From: Maea johnstoni
Lineage: Eukaryota; Annelida; Polychaeta; Spionida; Magelonidae
Direction: 5' to 3'
Length of the DNA stretch: 64,000 nucleotides
Assembly: GCA_963942565.1 (NCBI GenBank)
Contig: OZ012687.1
Coordinates: 1,164,577-1,228,576, forward strand
The notes beneath the pieces were generated by a model. It saw only the letters and a list, made by a program, of their open reading frames with translations. It was not told the DNA's origin and ran no database searches. A program made the translations under genes and the position numbers. Below are positions 53,901-64,000 of the stretch, piece after piece (position 1 is the first letter of the stretch; each line of letters starts with the position of its first letter).

Positions 53901-54744
53901 TGTGGCTGATGTTGGCAGACATCAGGTTATAATCCTCCATAAACTTGGCAAGTACTATACCATTCCTGCTCGGGACTCCCACCCCTCGATGGCTACCAAC
54001 TTTCCCTAGATCACCGTTCATATCGCCACATACAATGGCAGTGGAGCCCGGCTCTCCTGCATCTATAATATCATACAAGTCATCAAGGCACGAACTGTAG
54101 CATTCTGGTGAACCCTGTGCGGGCAAGTAGACACTGTAAATGTTAAACACTCTCTTGTTCTGGGTCTGCAAGCGAATGCCACATATGCGGTCATGAATAA
54201 GTTTATCTATCTTCGAGATCCCTCCAAGGGCCTTCTTCCAAATTAGGGCTACACCCCCTTGTCCCCGCTTAGTGCCGTAGTTCTCAGCTGTAGCAAACTT
54301 ACTCGCCACGGCATGAAACGCACAGTCACTAGAGATGTCATTGAACTTATGCAACCTGTTGCCATGGAGCCAGTGCTCTGATACTGCCACTATATCGAAC
54401 CGTTTGCACAGGTAGCGTAAGTAAGGCACTGACCCAGCAAAACCCCGCATGTTCCAACAGCAGATTTTAGTATATTTGTACCCCAGATTGAAGTTTAAGG
54501 TCAGGGCAGTCAAAGTCATATAGAGCCTTAATAGCCCAAGAGGGCCCTTTAGGATCACCATATAATAGATGCGAGTAACGCCTATCAGATGTACACCGGG
54601 TGGCAACAAGGTGCGTTGGTCGCGTCTGGCACCGTTGTCCAACACAGATATGATGCAGCCCACTATACTGATTGAGGCGAATATCAAGCAGCCAGGCCAC
54701 CTTAAGGTTGGCTGCAAAGTGACACAACATGGTTGGTATGTCAT
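50959..54744 (-). CDS. LINE ORF3, AP-endonuclease and reverse transcriptase (up to 1261 aa)
   Basis: The frame is open from an ATG at 54744, but the first 75 residues overlap ORF2 repeats in another frame. The ATG at 54519 (MTLTALTLNFNLGYKYTKIC) is a better start, cutting the overlap to 53 bp. Endonuclease motifs: CWNMRGF (about residue 98), VSEHWL, CGDMNGDLG and NVSDHRPVTADL (about 327). Reverse transcriptase: GITLLTNFNKIYEILLWSRL, SYFDVSKAFDTVW (about 723), GIHQGGFLSLTKYVAFIN and VGYADDLAAATT (about 823), with catalytic Asp residues present. The C-terminal CDNCVSFELETVNHVLMRC (about 1167) is the CCHC-type motif of many APE-type LINEs. It performs target-primed reverse transcription in the nucleus. 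Several smaller frames here are shadows. Confidence 0.93.
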   Translation of the reverse strand: MTYQPCCVTLQPTLRWPGCLIFASISIVGCIISVLDNGARRDQRTLLPPGVHLIGVTRIYYMVILKGPLGLLRLYMTLTALTLNFNLGYKYTKICCWNMRGFAGSVPYLRYLCKRFDIVAVSEHWLHGNRLHKFNDISSDCAFHAVASKFATAENYGTKRGQGGVALIWKKALGGISKIDKLIHDRICGIRLQTQNKRVFNIYSVYLPAQGSPECYSSCLDDLYDIIDAGEPGSTAIVCGDMNGDLGKVGSHRGVGVPSRNGIVLAKFMEDYNLMSANISHMSTGSPLTFFGPTGSSVIDHILIPTELSKVLLHSQVLGEDPINVSDHRPVTADLNLGALIPNVTAVKENKFLKWDKLSSVERFEKYTRVVDEEMLDLIRFLEREDVSTTDLEVAMDRVVQILTNASKVIPRTNYRPHLKPYWTEELSVLKVIKVEKYRQWVKAGRPREPDSPLRIQHLEAKKRFNKELRRLDRWYENQQVKRVIESASADRNVFWKLLKRQRSPTGARVLAIRNQHDEVVYEIDKVLEVWRHHFESLSTPKEDRAFDHEHFVHVNDKVNELNGMSDGDQFLDEPFTIEEVASAISRLHLRKACGDDGISTEHIVYGGVRLKHVLLLVYNLIVRLEHIPANLKVGVQIPLYKGKNLCSLSTDSYRGITLLTNFNKIYEILLWSRLEKWWNDNSVISRLQGAGRKGHSCLHSALLLQESVSEALESNKNVFVSYFDVSKAFDTVWTNGLFYKLYQMGVKGKIWRLMYRAYQGFMCKVRIEGKTSRWYPMQCGIHQGGFLSLTKYVAFINELIVQLEESRLCCQIGGIPASPVGYADDLAAATTSKQKTDRVHILVHNYGNRWRFRFNADKSAVLVFGESRKEHDQHAVDRVFKLGIDRVKERVSYDHVGVKSCLFAEDETRVLEKISKGRRTLNASAGLGIRKNGLNMMTCNKIFWHVVIPTLLFGCELWVLSEQDKDNLLAFQRYAGRRIQRFPQRSPKASSFFGLGWMKLTTFVAAKKVIFILPMLRNQDTLLFTTLRIKLRKFINNGGREEGTGCQSPLFDIFRECLRFDLLGHVCHMALDGSAVVSKVQWSKLVWQRAWSIEDTYWDCINAIMKSNDLLCETTLRPNYLVWWQLADMAPGLIKACECMARLVCHASRLKCDDLSLKGRMASVRACDNCVSFELETVNHVLMRCPLNQCDVDRMINEIYDQCPNVKTAFENDPGIVFFSLLGKHIPGIGGEEMFTMRTLTALGVSKIYRKILQLREGIG

Positions 54745-56890
54745 GTCTGCGGTACACCTGGTAAGTACTGCTTAATTTTGAATCAAAGATAAAAAAGACA
54801 ATGGAGAGCACAGCGAGGCCGCACTCTGGGTTCACAACAAATACCCTCACATAGTGTGGCTCAGTGTGGTCATAAGGGTGAGGATCAAGTAGCCGACCCA
54901 CCTTAAGGTTGGTAGCAGTGTGACGCAACATGGCTAACATGTCATGTATGCGGTACACATAATAAGCATAGTATAATTGAAAATCACAAATAGAAGAGAC
55001 ATTGGAGAGTACAACGAGGCCGCACTCCGGGTTTACAACAAATACCCTTACATAGTATGGCTCATTGTGCTCACAGAATACGTCATCCCATCCTATCGTC
55101 GGCTCGCTAACATCACACTCAGGGAGTATCTCAATCCCTCTAACAGAGTGCGTAATGATGTAGACTAGAAGGCACTGCCGAGATAGTCCATTGAGCTTAC
55201 ATAGCTCCATATTGTTCGATTCAGTAGAATTTCGCCTTGCGAGCAATTGTCTTTTGCTATACATGAAACGTCGCACACATCCGCCTGGACATGGTGTGGA
55301 TCCTGGTCGTCGAGTGTCATCCACGATAATAGTTTGTTTGACGTGATGAACGTAGTTACTGGGACGTAGTAGAGTATTGTACTGACATCGACTCCCTGAA
55401 CACAGCATGCACCGAGGTTTCCGTGAGGGACTTTCATAGATACATGGTACATCACCTTCAATAAAATATAAAAAGAGCCAGAAAGTACATGCTCTACAAC
55501 ATACGCACCGTTCGGTGCAACCCCTCCCCCGCATATAAACATATAGATTATTAGTATGAACATTCAGCGGGAGTGACACAAGAACATAATATAGTCTTAA
55601 ATTAAATTTAAGTCTTTCTATAGTGCTGCCATTGTATGACGCGAAAGGTATTGTCAAGCCTAGGCTCGGTTCATTAATTAGACCACGCGACGCCCTTAAC
55701 GTTATACTAGTGACCGTAGACTCACGGAGAGTTCTGGCCAATTGCGCAACTTGTCCGCTAATCGAGTTACCGGTCTCGTTACACTCCTTGTGTACTAACA
55801 GTAGGTTACCAGGAGCTATGTGTATTAACTCAGAATCAGAGTTGCAATTGAGCTGTTGGTCATTAATCATATCGCTAGTTTGTATACAACATAAGTGCCC
55901 AGGTCTATCTGATATCACCGAAATACAAAACTGGTACTCGGGAACGTGACTACTGACATTAAAGTAAATGACAATTTCACACACACTCACACTGAAAGAC
56001 GGAGCGCTAGATGGATCGCTTCCTATTTCCACTTGTGACATAGTTAGCCTACGGCATTGAGGTTGACAGCGGGTCAGCTTGGGTAGGTTGACCGCGCCTT
56101 CAGTCGTCCGTTCAATGCAGCGGCGTCGGGCCTGGAGTCTACCCACACCAGGGGGAACATAGGATTCTCGCGAGGTCCACCCATCTTCCGTCAGACAGCG
56201 CTCGTACTGAAACAATATAAACATAGCATGGGTATAATACATAAGATCATCACGCGAGGTATAGCAGATCTCGCTCACAACCTGCTTATCTATCATAGGG
56301 TATATACGATTGTAACAGGCCCTGGGTAAAGGTATCATAACTGTAAATTCAGCTCGGCCTAACATAATTGCTCGAGCTGGGAGGCAGTTCGGTGCATCCT
56401 GACAAGTTATGAGGTTATTCATGAACTCAACTCTAGCCGAAGTTGAATGTGCGAACTGTGCTGTACCGTACTGACCGACGCAGTCAGAGCAACATTTGGG
56501 TTGATACCACGCTAACATAGTAAAGTGTTGAACCTGGGTCAACACGTAAGACCTGCGGTGAGGCAGGGTTCTTTTGACAGGAAGTAAAATAAATACATAA
56601 CTCAGGGTCGCACACACAAGTGTGCTGGTTGTATCAGGTCGATGTTTAAGGTCGATCCACACATCCCATCCGGGCGACGATTCATCCAGCTGGTTAGTGT
56701 GGTGAAGTAGCACCCGCGCGTCAGGAACCGGAGTGACATCTGGTGTGAGTTTCTCTGCTTCAGCAATACCCAGTAGTCGCTCCCACTGAAACATATAAAC
56801 AGTAAACCAAACAAACAATGTTATGCCGAGTAATACGGCGGTGGCCGCCTTACGGGACGGTCTTGGTTTTGAAATGTTTCTGAATGTCAT
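54467..56890 (-). CDS. LINE ORF2, unrecognised membrane-anchored Cys-rich protein (807 aa)
   Basis: I do not recognise this protein. It begins MTFRNISKPRPSRKAA (basic), followed by a hydrophobic helix at about residues 17-36 (TAVLLGITLFVWFTVYMFQW), which suggests a signal anchor or signal peptide with the rest outside the cytosol. It has 41 cysteines, many in pairs (CCSDC, CVCCRAC, CMLCSGSRC), and sequons NVSS (twice), NETG, NGST and NSTE, as expected for a disulfide-bonded glycoprotein. Residues 610-676 and 677-743 are a tandem repeat of 67 residues marked by YVRVFVVNPECGL. A frame of 2.4 kb without stops cannot be chance. The ATG immediately follows the ORF1 stop in the same frame, and the 3' end overlaps ORF3. 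An envelope-like or receptor-binding function is conceivable but unproven; capture of a host exon set is another possibility. Confidence 0.75.
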   Translation of the reverse strand: MTFRNISKPRPSRKAATAVLLGITLFVWFTVYMFQWERLLGIAEAEKLTPDVTPVPDARVLLHHTNQLDESSPGWDVWIDLKHRPDTTSTLVCATLSYVFILLPVKRTLPHRRSYVLTQVQHFTMLAWYQPKCCSDCVGQYGTAQFAHSTSARVEFMNNLITCQDAPNCLPARAIMLGRAEFTVMIPLPRACYNRIYPMIDKQVVSEICYTSRDDLMYYTHAMFILFQYERCLTEDGWTSRESYVPPGVGRLQARRRCIERTTEGAVNLPKLTRCQPQCRRLTMSQVEIGSDPSSAPSFSVSVCEIVIYFNVSSHVPEYQFCISVISDRPGHLCCIQTSDMINDQQLNCNSDSELIHIAPGNLLLVHKECNETGNSISGQVAQLARTLRESTVTSITLRASRGLINEPSLGLTIPFASYNGSTIERLKFNLRLYYVLVSLPLNVHTNNLYVYMRGRGCTERCVCCRACTFWLFLYFIEGDVPCIYESPSRKPRCMLCSGSRCQYNTLLRPSNYVHHVKQTIIVDDTRRPGSTPCPGGCVRRFMYSKRQLLARRNSTESNNMELCKLNGLSRQCLLVYIITHSVRGIEILPECDVSEPTIGWDDVFCEHNEPYYVRVFVVNPECGLVVLSNVSSICDFQLYYAYYVYRIHDMLAMLRHTATNLKVGRLLDPHPYDHTEPHYVRVFVVNPECGLAVLSIVFFIFDSKLSSTYQVYRRHDIPTMLCHFAANLKVAWLLDIRLNQYSGLHHICVGQRCQTRPTHLVATRCTSDRRYSHLLYGDPKGPSWAIKALYDFDCPDLKLQSGVQIY
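54662..55063 (-). repeat. two tandem 201-bp units inside LINE ORF2
   Basis: Two exact-length 201-bp units (55063-54863 and 54862-54662) encode 67-residue repeats. DNA identity is high by eye (for example GCGGTACAC and the CATGGCTAACATGTCATG-like block recur at the same offset). The second unit runs into the ORF3 overlap. Confidence 0.85.
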
Positions 56891-59176
56891 TTAGTTCGCA
56901 TTCTCATGCTTTTCATCATTCTCATCATCACTCTTTGGCTTAGTGCGCCAGGGCCTCACTGAAGCGCCCTCCGGCCAAAAGTCATCATCAAGTAGATCAT
57001 CGTAGTCGGCGCTGAGCACTGTGACCTTGCATCCGGCCTTGACCTTAGTACCCTTCACAGGGATGGTGTTAAGGTCATAGGCTTTAACTCCTCTGACTCT
57101 ACAATGTTCGGCGACAATCGCTTCGAGATCCTCCTTAGTCTTACACATAGAATAATCAAGTTCCTGCACGTAAATGTCCTTAAAGGTCGAATTAGACACC
57201 GCTTTGAGGAGTGGTATCTTCTTCGAATGTGGCTTAAGGTACTTCCGCTTCTTATTCTTTGGTTTCTCCCACTCACCCTGTTTAGCTTTGTCCGCATAAG
57301 TTTCGCTACCCGTGTCATCAGATCGACCTTCGTTCAGGGCAGTATTCACGATCACACTCATCTCACCCTTAGGGTTAGGGGCTAGGACAGTCTGACCACT
57401 TGTTCTGGTGGGGATCTTGGCTACATTCGATCGTTTCTGGTACTCACGTTGGTTAGCATCCGGCCGCTGCTTCTGCTGCATACTAGAGGTAGGCTTAGGG
57501 GTAGAACTATTCCTCTTTGCAGTTTCATCGGCAGGCCAATCCCTCTTGTCTGTATTGTCACATGTCATCCTTTTCTTAGATGGCTGAGCGACCTCGTCGT
57601 CCACCTCTTCATACCAGGAGTCGTACGTGTTTGATGTGTCAGACTCACTCGTAGGGCCTGGAGAGTCCGTCCCTACCGGCGGTTCAGTGTTCATAGGGAC
57701 TTCAACACGTGATTGCTTAGCCTGAGCAACTGGTTGTTGACGGCCCGAGTTTCTTGAGGCAGTTGTTCGAGGTCTGTTCTCCTCACTAGACATAGTATCG
57801 CGTCTGGGAAGACCTCTTCCTCTTCCTCTGGGTCTTGTCGGAGTGGGTTCTGATTCCGTTTCTAGGGGGGAGTACGGGTTGTAGTCACTGTCAGGGACTT
57901 CATACTCCACGTTCACAGTTTCGCGGGGGCGCCCATTGTTATTCTGACGGGGTGGTGCTCTAGCGCAATCGCTAGTTGTAGCTACAGCGCCCTCATTACT
58001 CCTACTGTTACTTCTCAAGATTCTTTGATCGTTGTTCACTTTTCCCTTCTCATTCTTCCTGCCAGTACCCTGTGCGTTTTGCTTTGGTTTCTGTTTGATT
58101 TGCTCCGGTGGTACGTCCTTCACAATCAACCTGGCGCTACTCGCCGGTGGCACGGCTGATGACTTCTTAGCACTCGCTTGAGTTGGGCCAGAGTCACATT
58201 GCATACTCATACTCAGGGTCCCATCGTTGTACTCTACTGCCGCAACGCGTTTCTCCATCCCTCGCTGCCATTCATTAATTCTCTTCAGTTTATCACTAGT
58301 CTCACGGCACACTCGCTCGATGTAATCTGCATGATACTCGAACTCGGTGCGTGAAACAGGTCTAAAACCATCTCCGGTTAGGTCTGTTTGTGTTGCCATG
58401 TTAACTAGCTTCTTCCTAGTGGTTAGGGCGCTTGGGGTAGCTTTCGGCGTCGATTTTACACTAGCCTCTTGGATACCGTTTTCGCGTGGCACCGTCGATG
58501 TAACAGGGGTATGGTTATCCCCGGTGTCTGACGATGTACTAACCTCTGTCAGGGATTCGATTGGAATGTCCAAGTGAACGGATCCGTCTAATACTTCACC
58601 AGGGATGGTGACAAGATGCGTTTCCGAATTAGCGTTCTTAGTAACAACTTCGACCAGGACTTGACCGTTGCTCTCGTTCAGTTCCCTTAGTAGGTTCGCT
58701 TCGGCCACGCCACAGTATTTCCTCAGACCTTCGAGGGACCCTTTGTCAAGAGACGCTTCTCGTACCACATGGGCGGGAAACAGAGGGTCATGTCCTAGCA
58801 CATAACCTATCAGGTCAACGATGTCGTTGGCGAACTTTTGTGGTTTACGCCGGGCTACGGGATCCCATTGGTCGACAAATCGTTTGGACAAAGGAACGGT
58901 ACCCTCCTGGGGCCGTTCGTTGTGTTCAGGATCGTTGTTCTTCCCAACGCTCGCATCGCCGATGCGCTTAGCTACCTTGTCTTTGGCGACGTCGAAAATC
59001 TTCAGTCTCGCTTCACTCAAAACTCCTTTGTCGCAATTCTCCACCAATTCGTCAATCAATTCTCCTTTACTTAACCTATCATATTGTCTCAAAACATCCA
59101 GGATATCCTCATCCAAAACGTCCTCAAAGATTGAAAAATCTTGGACCACTTCGTCAATCGGACTCAATGCCGCCAT
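56891..59176 (-). CDS. LINE ORF1, gag-like nucleic-acid-binding protein (761 aa)
   Basis: It starts MAALSPIDEVVQDFSIFEDV with an acidic N-terminal region (residues 1-60). The middle is long, low-complexity and Pro/Arg/Ser/Gln-rich (about 330-620), with a basic RPRGRGRGLPRR patch. The compact C-terminal domain (about 655-745) has KDIYVQELDYSMCKTKEDLE and AGCKVTVLSADYDDLLDD, then FWPEGASVRPWR. I recall similar C-terminal domains in ORF1 products of invertebrate LINEs, where the fold looks RRM-like. No CCHC knuckle is present. The expected role is packaging element RNA into a ribonucleoprotein. The first ATG is used because it follows a short leader, AGCAAGATGG, with a good initiation context. 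The stop directly abuts the next ATG. Confidence 0.85.
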   Translation of the reverse strand: MAALSPIDEVVQDFSIFEDVLDEDILDVLRQYDRLSKGELIDELVENCDKGVLSEARLKIFDVAKDKVAKRIGDASVGKNNDPEHNERPQEGTVPLSKRFVDQWDPVARRKPQKFANDIVDLIGYVLGHDPLFPAHVVREASLDKGSLEGLRKYCGVAEANLLRELNESNGQVLVEVVTKNANSETHLVTIPGEVLDGSVHLDIPIESLTEVSTSSDTGDNHTPVTSTVPRENGIQEASVKSTPKATPSALTTRKKLVNMATQTDLTGDGFRPVSRTEFEYHADYIERVCRETSDKLKRINEWQRGMEKRVAAVEYNDGTLSMSMQCDSGPTQASAKKSSAVPPASSARLIVKDVPPEQIKQKPKQNAQGTGRKNEKGKVNNDQRILRSNSRSNEGAVATTSDCARAPPRQNNNGRPRETVNVEYEVPDSDYNPYSPLETESEPTPTRPRGRGRGLPRRDTMSSEENRPRTTASRNSGRQQPVAQAKQSRVEVPMNTEPPVGTDSPGPTSESDTSNTYDSWYEEVDDEVAQPSKKRMTCDNTDKRDWPADETAKRNSSTPKPTSSMQQKQRPDANQREYQKRSNVAKIPTRTSGQTVLAPNPKGEMSVIVNTALNEGRSDDTGSETYADKAKQGEWEKPKNKKRKYLKPHSKKIPLLKAVSNSTFKDIYVQELDYSMCKTKEDLEAIVAEHCRVRGVKAYDLNTIPVKGTKVKAGCKVTVLSADYDDLLDDDFWPEGASVRPWRTKPKSDDENDEKHENAN

Positions 59177-59332
59177 CTTGCTACGTCATTAATGTTTTCT
59201 TTCCGCATGGAGCATTGCACATCAAGTACACCTATCCGATTAGCAGTTCAAAATATAGCGGTATCAAGGCTTTACATGTTCGAGGGAATATCATTTAAAA
59301 AATAATAGTAAAGCATGCACTGTGTGTTCCAC

Positions 59333-59447
59333 CAATACATACATATATACACACATACATACATACATACATCTATACATACATACATACATAAATAAAT
59401 AAATACATACATATATACACACACTTATATACATATGTACAAATCTT

Positions 59448-59534
<87 letters not shown>
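59333..59534. repeat. (CATA)n followed by (AT)n
   Basis: CATA and AAAT tetramers to about 59440, then about 85 bp of AT. It borders the palindrome that starts at 59535. Confidence 0.95.
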
Positions 59535-59543
<9 letters not shown>

Positions 59544-59651
59544 CGTGGAAATGTCCTACAATGCGACCAGTTAAGAGCATCCTTAACATCAGCCTGATGT
59601 TAAGGATGCTCTTAACTGGTCGCATTGTAGGACATTTCCACGTATTTATAT
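59535..59651. repeat. perfect 117-bp palindrome
   Basis: Two 58-bp arms with a single central base (59593) are perfectly complementary by eye. The arms contain ACGTGGAAATGTCCTACAAT and GCGACCAGTTAAGAGCATCC. The left arm emerges directly from the (AT)n array. Mirror open frames in it are artefacts. Confidence 0.95.
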
Positions 59652-62837
<3,186 letters not shown>

Positions 62838-62881
<44 letters not shown>

Positions 62882-62945
62882 CAGTCGCAATAGTAGTAGT
62901 AGTAGTAGTAGTAGTAGTAGCAGTAGTAGTAGCAGACGCAATAGA

Positions 62946-62989
<44 letters not shown>

Positions 62990-63022
62990 CAGCAGCAGCA
63001 CCAGAAGTAGTAGTAGTAGTAG
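62838..63022. repeat. GTA triplet array with GCA variants
   Basis: About 185 bp, mainly GTA. It produces a poly-Leu minus frame that is an artefact. Confidence 0.95.
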
Positions 63023-63368
63023 ACTATGTATTAGTGGTAGAAGGAGAAGTTTTAACAATCATATTACATTCTTACACCAAATGAGCTGTCGACACTTTAA
63101 TTCAGTACATTGTGGAAAACTCTTGATCACCCAGTATGAATCACTTTCATTCAACCCCAAACTTACCCTAGTTTTTAAATCCATGAAAAGCTATTTTCAG
63201 TTTTACAAAGACATATGATTGTATTTTCGTAATAGGAATGTTGAATGAAGGAAACCCAAACAGGTTTTAGTTTAATGTCTCGAGAGCGATACATATAGTT
63301 ACACAGCAGGTAAGTCAGAAATGAATTCACAACCAATCAATCGTAACAGTCATTGGCAGTGCACTCAC

Positions 63369-63416
63369 CGACCAGGCCTGACCTGATGCAGTTTCTTGAT
63401 CATCACTTTTGTTCTG
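63369..63416 (-). CDS. candidate 48-nt microexon of an unknown gene
   Basis: On the minus strand a long polypyrimidine tract (CCCTTCCTTCCCTTCCAAAG) precedes 48 open bases reading QNKSDDQETASGQAWS, followed by a GTGAGT donor. The splice signals are strong and the phase is 0-0, but the peptide is too short to identify. The tract continues out of a SINE-like sequence, so the acceptor may be repeat-derived. Confidence 0.3.
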
Positions 63417-63439
63417 CTTTGGAAGGGAAGGAAGGGAAA

Positions 63440-63715
63440 AACAAATATTTTATGTCGCTTTCAACAGCTTCGGTCATATCGCGGCGAAATGAAAACCCAG
63501 AACTGGCATGACATTCTATTCCCTTCACGAATAGTTCCAAGGGGTTGTTCAGTTGCAGAAGACCCATATACAGCCCTTCACAACGCCGCACATTTATTTA
63601 GCGACCGGGTCAACCCACTTATGAGGATCCAGCAGAGACTCGAACCTACACGCATGAACCCACGCTAATGGGAGCCATATGCGCTTGTATCGTTACATGG
63701 TCAGCCAATACACAA
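63440..63715 (-). mobile_element. tRNA-derived SINE
   Basis: The minus strand has an A-box-like TGGCTCCCATTAGCGTGG region, then B-box GTAGGTTCGAGTCTC (near 63635-63650). The body includes GGTCGCTAAATAAATGTGCG and GGGCTGTATATGGGTC. It is a different family from the 42-44 kb SINEs. Confidence 0.55.
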
Positions 63716-64000
63716 ACAATACATTATAATTCCAGTGAGATATCTTCATTTCCAGGCTTCGGCTTTTCAGCATGATTCAGTTGCTTCTGTTCTAAACTAC
63801 ACGCAGCACAGACTTTTCCGTTCGGTTCTGCCAATCAGTTGTGATTAGATGGTGGTTTTTCTTGGATCGCCAGATATCCCTACCATTAACAACTTACTAA
63901 CTCAGATTTAGGCTTGATATTGCAGAAACAGTGATGACAGATTCAAGTCAAAATCTCAAATCCATTGGTTTAAAAGGGTGAACTCGCTATTAATTACAAT

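Larger units (their letters stand above)
50623..59200 (-). mobile_element. nearly complete 8.6-kb LINE with three long ORFs
   Basis: A minus-strand non-LTR retrotransposon: ORF1 (59176-56891), ORF2 (56890-54467), ORF3 (54744 or 54519 to 50959), a 3' UTR of about 320 bp and a 3' end GGCCAATAAATATACAATAC followed by TACAA pentamers. There are no long terminal repeats, no integrase and no RNase H domain that I can see. The AP-endonuclease, the reverse transcriptase and the C-terminal C-x2-C-x8-H-x4-C motif place it in the broad Jockey/CR1/I-like group. I do not assign a clade. All three frames are open, so the copy looks whole and young, with no visible break. The 5' end and target-site duplication were not resolved. 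Confidence 0.93.

Noticed and set aside
50959-59200. The large element as an LTR retrotransposon
   Set aside because: There are no terminal repeats, protease, integrase or RNase H. It has an AP-endonuclease, a LINE-type RT and a pentamer 3' tail.

Overview
This is metazoan nuclear DNA. The evidence is a multi-exon gene with GT-AG introns, several clades of non-LTR retrotransposon, tRNA-derived SINEs, cut-and-paste transposon fossils and very dense microsatellites. The recognisable host gene is a CLCA family member (calcium-activated chloride channel regulator). The repeat mixture (L2/CR1-like, Tx1/L1-like and Jockey/CR1-supergroup LINEs, Kolobok-like and piggyBac-like elements, pentanucleotide-tailed retroelement ends) best suits a marine invertebrate such as a lophotrochozoan or amphioxus. 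I cannot fix the species from sequence alone.

Layout. 0.9-13.9 kb: nine consecutive minus-strand CLCA exons with consistent splice phases. They encode about 686 residues, with an intact zinc-metalloprotease HExxH motif and an intact von Willebrand A MIDAS site. The signal-peptide exon(s) and the C-terminal exons are not found here. 14-29 kb: no confident gene. This stretch holds (AT)n arrays, compound triplet arrays, an 18/24-bp minisatellite open on both strands, a 145-bp hairpin, and a 467-bp foldback element flanked by TTAA. 29-37.3 kb: graveyard of an L2/CR1-like LINE, a Kolobok-like transposon with a THAP-like exon, and rearranged Tx1/L1-like LINE pieces. 37-46 kb: mostly anonymous sequence with a cluster of related tRNA-derived SINEs and a 123-bp piggyBac-like MITE. 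46.7-49 kb: a long (AT)n array and an old 5'-truncated LINE copy. 50.6-59.2 kb: a nearly complete LINE of about 8.6 kb on the minus strand. 59.4-64 kb: a perfect 117-bp palindrome beside an (AT)n array, anonymous sequence and one SINE.

The most interesting item is the 8.6-kb LINE. It has three long intact reading frames instead of the usual one or two. ORF1 (761 aa, gag-like and nucleic-acid-binding in character) and ORF3 (AP-endonuclease plus reverse transcriptase plus C-terminal CCHC motif) are normal for such elements. Between them lies an 807-aa frame that I do not recognise. It predicts a membrane-anchored, cysteine-rich protein (41 Cys) with several N-glycosylation sequons and two 67-residue tandem repeats. 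Its ATG directly follows the ORF1 stop codon, and its 3' end overlaps ORF3. A membrane or secreted protein encoded inside a LINE would be unusual. The older copy at 47.3-48.95 kb is too truncated to show whether it once had this frame.

How things work together: the CLCA gene looks like a normal host gene whose introns tolerate repeats. Everything else recognised is mobile or repetitive DNA. Several retroelement ends share a terminal motif (roughly GTCAATAAATA followed by a TACAA-like pentamer tail), which suggests related families using one reverse-transcription machinery.
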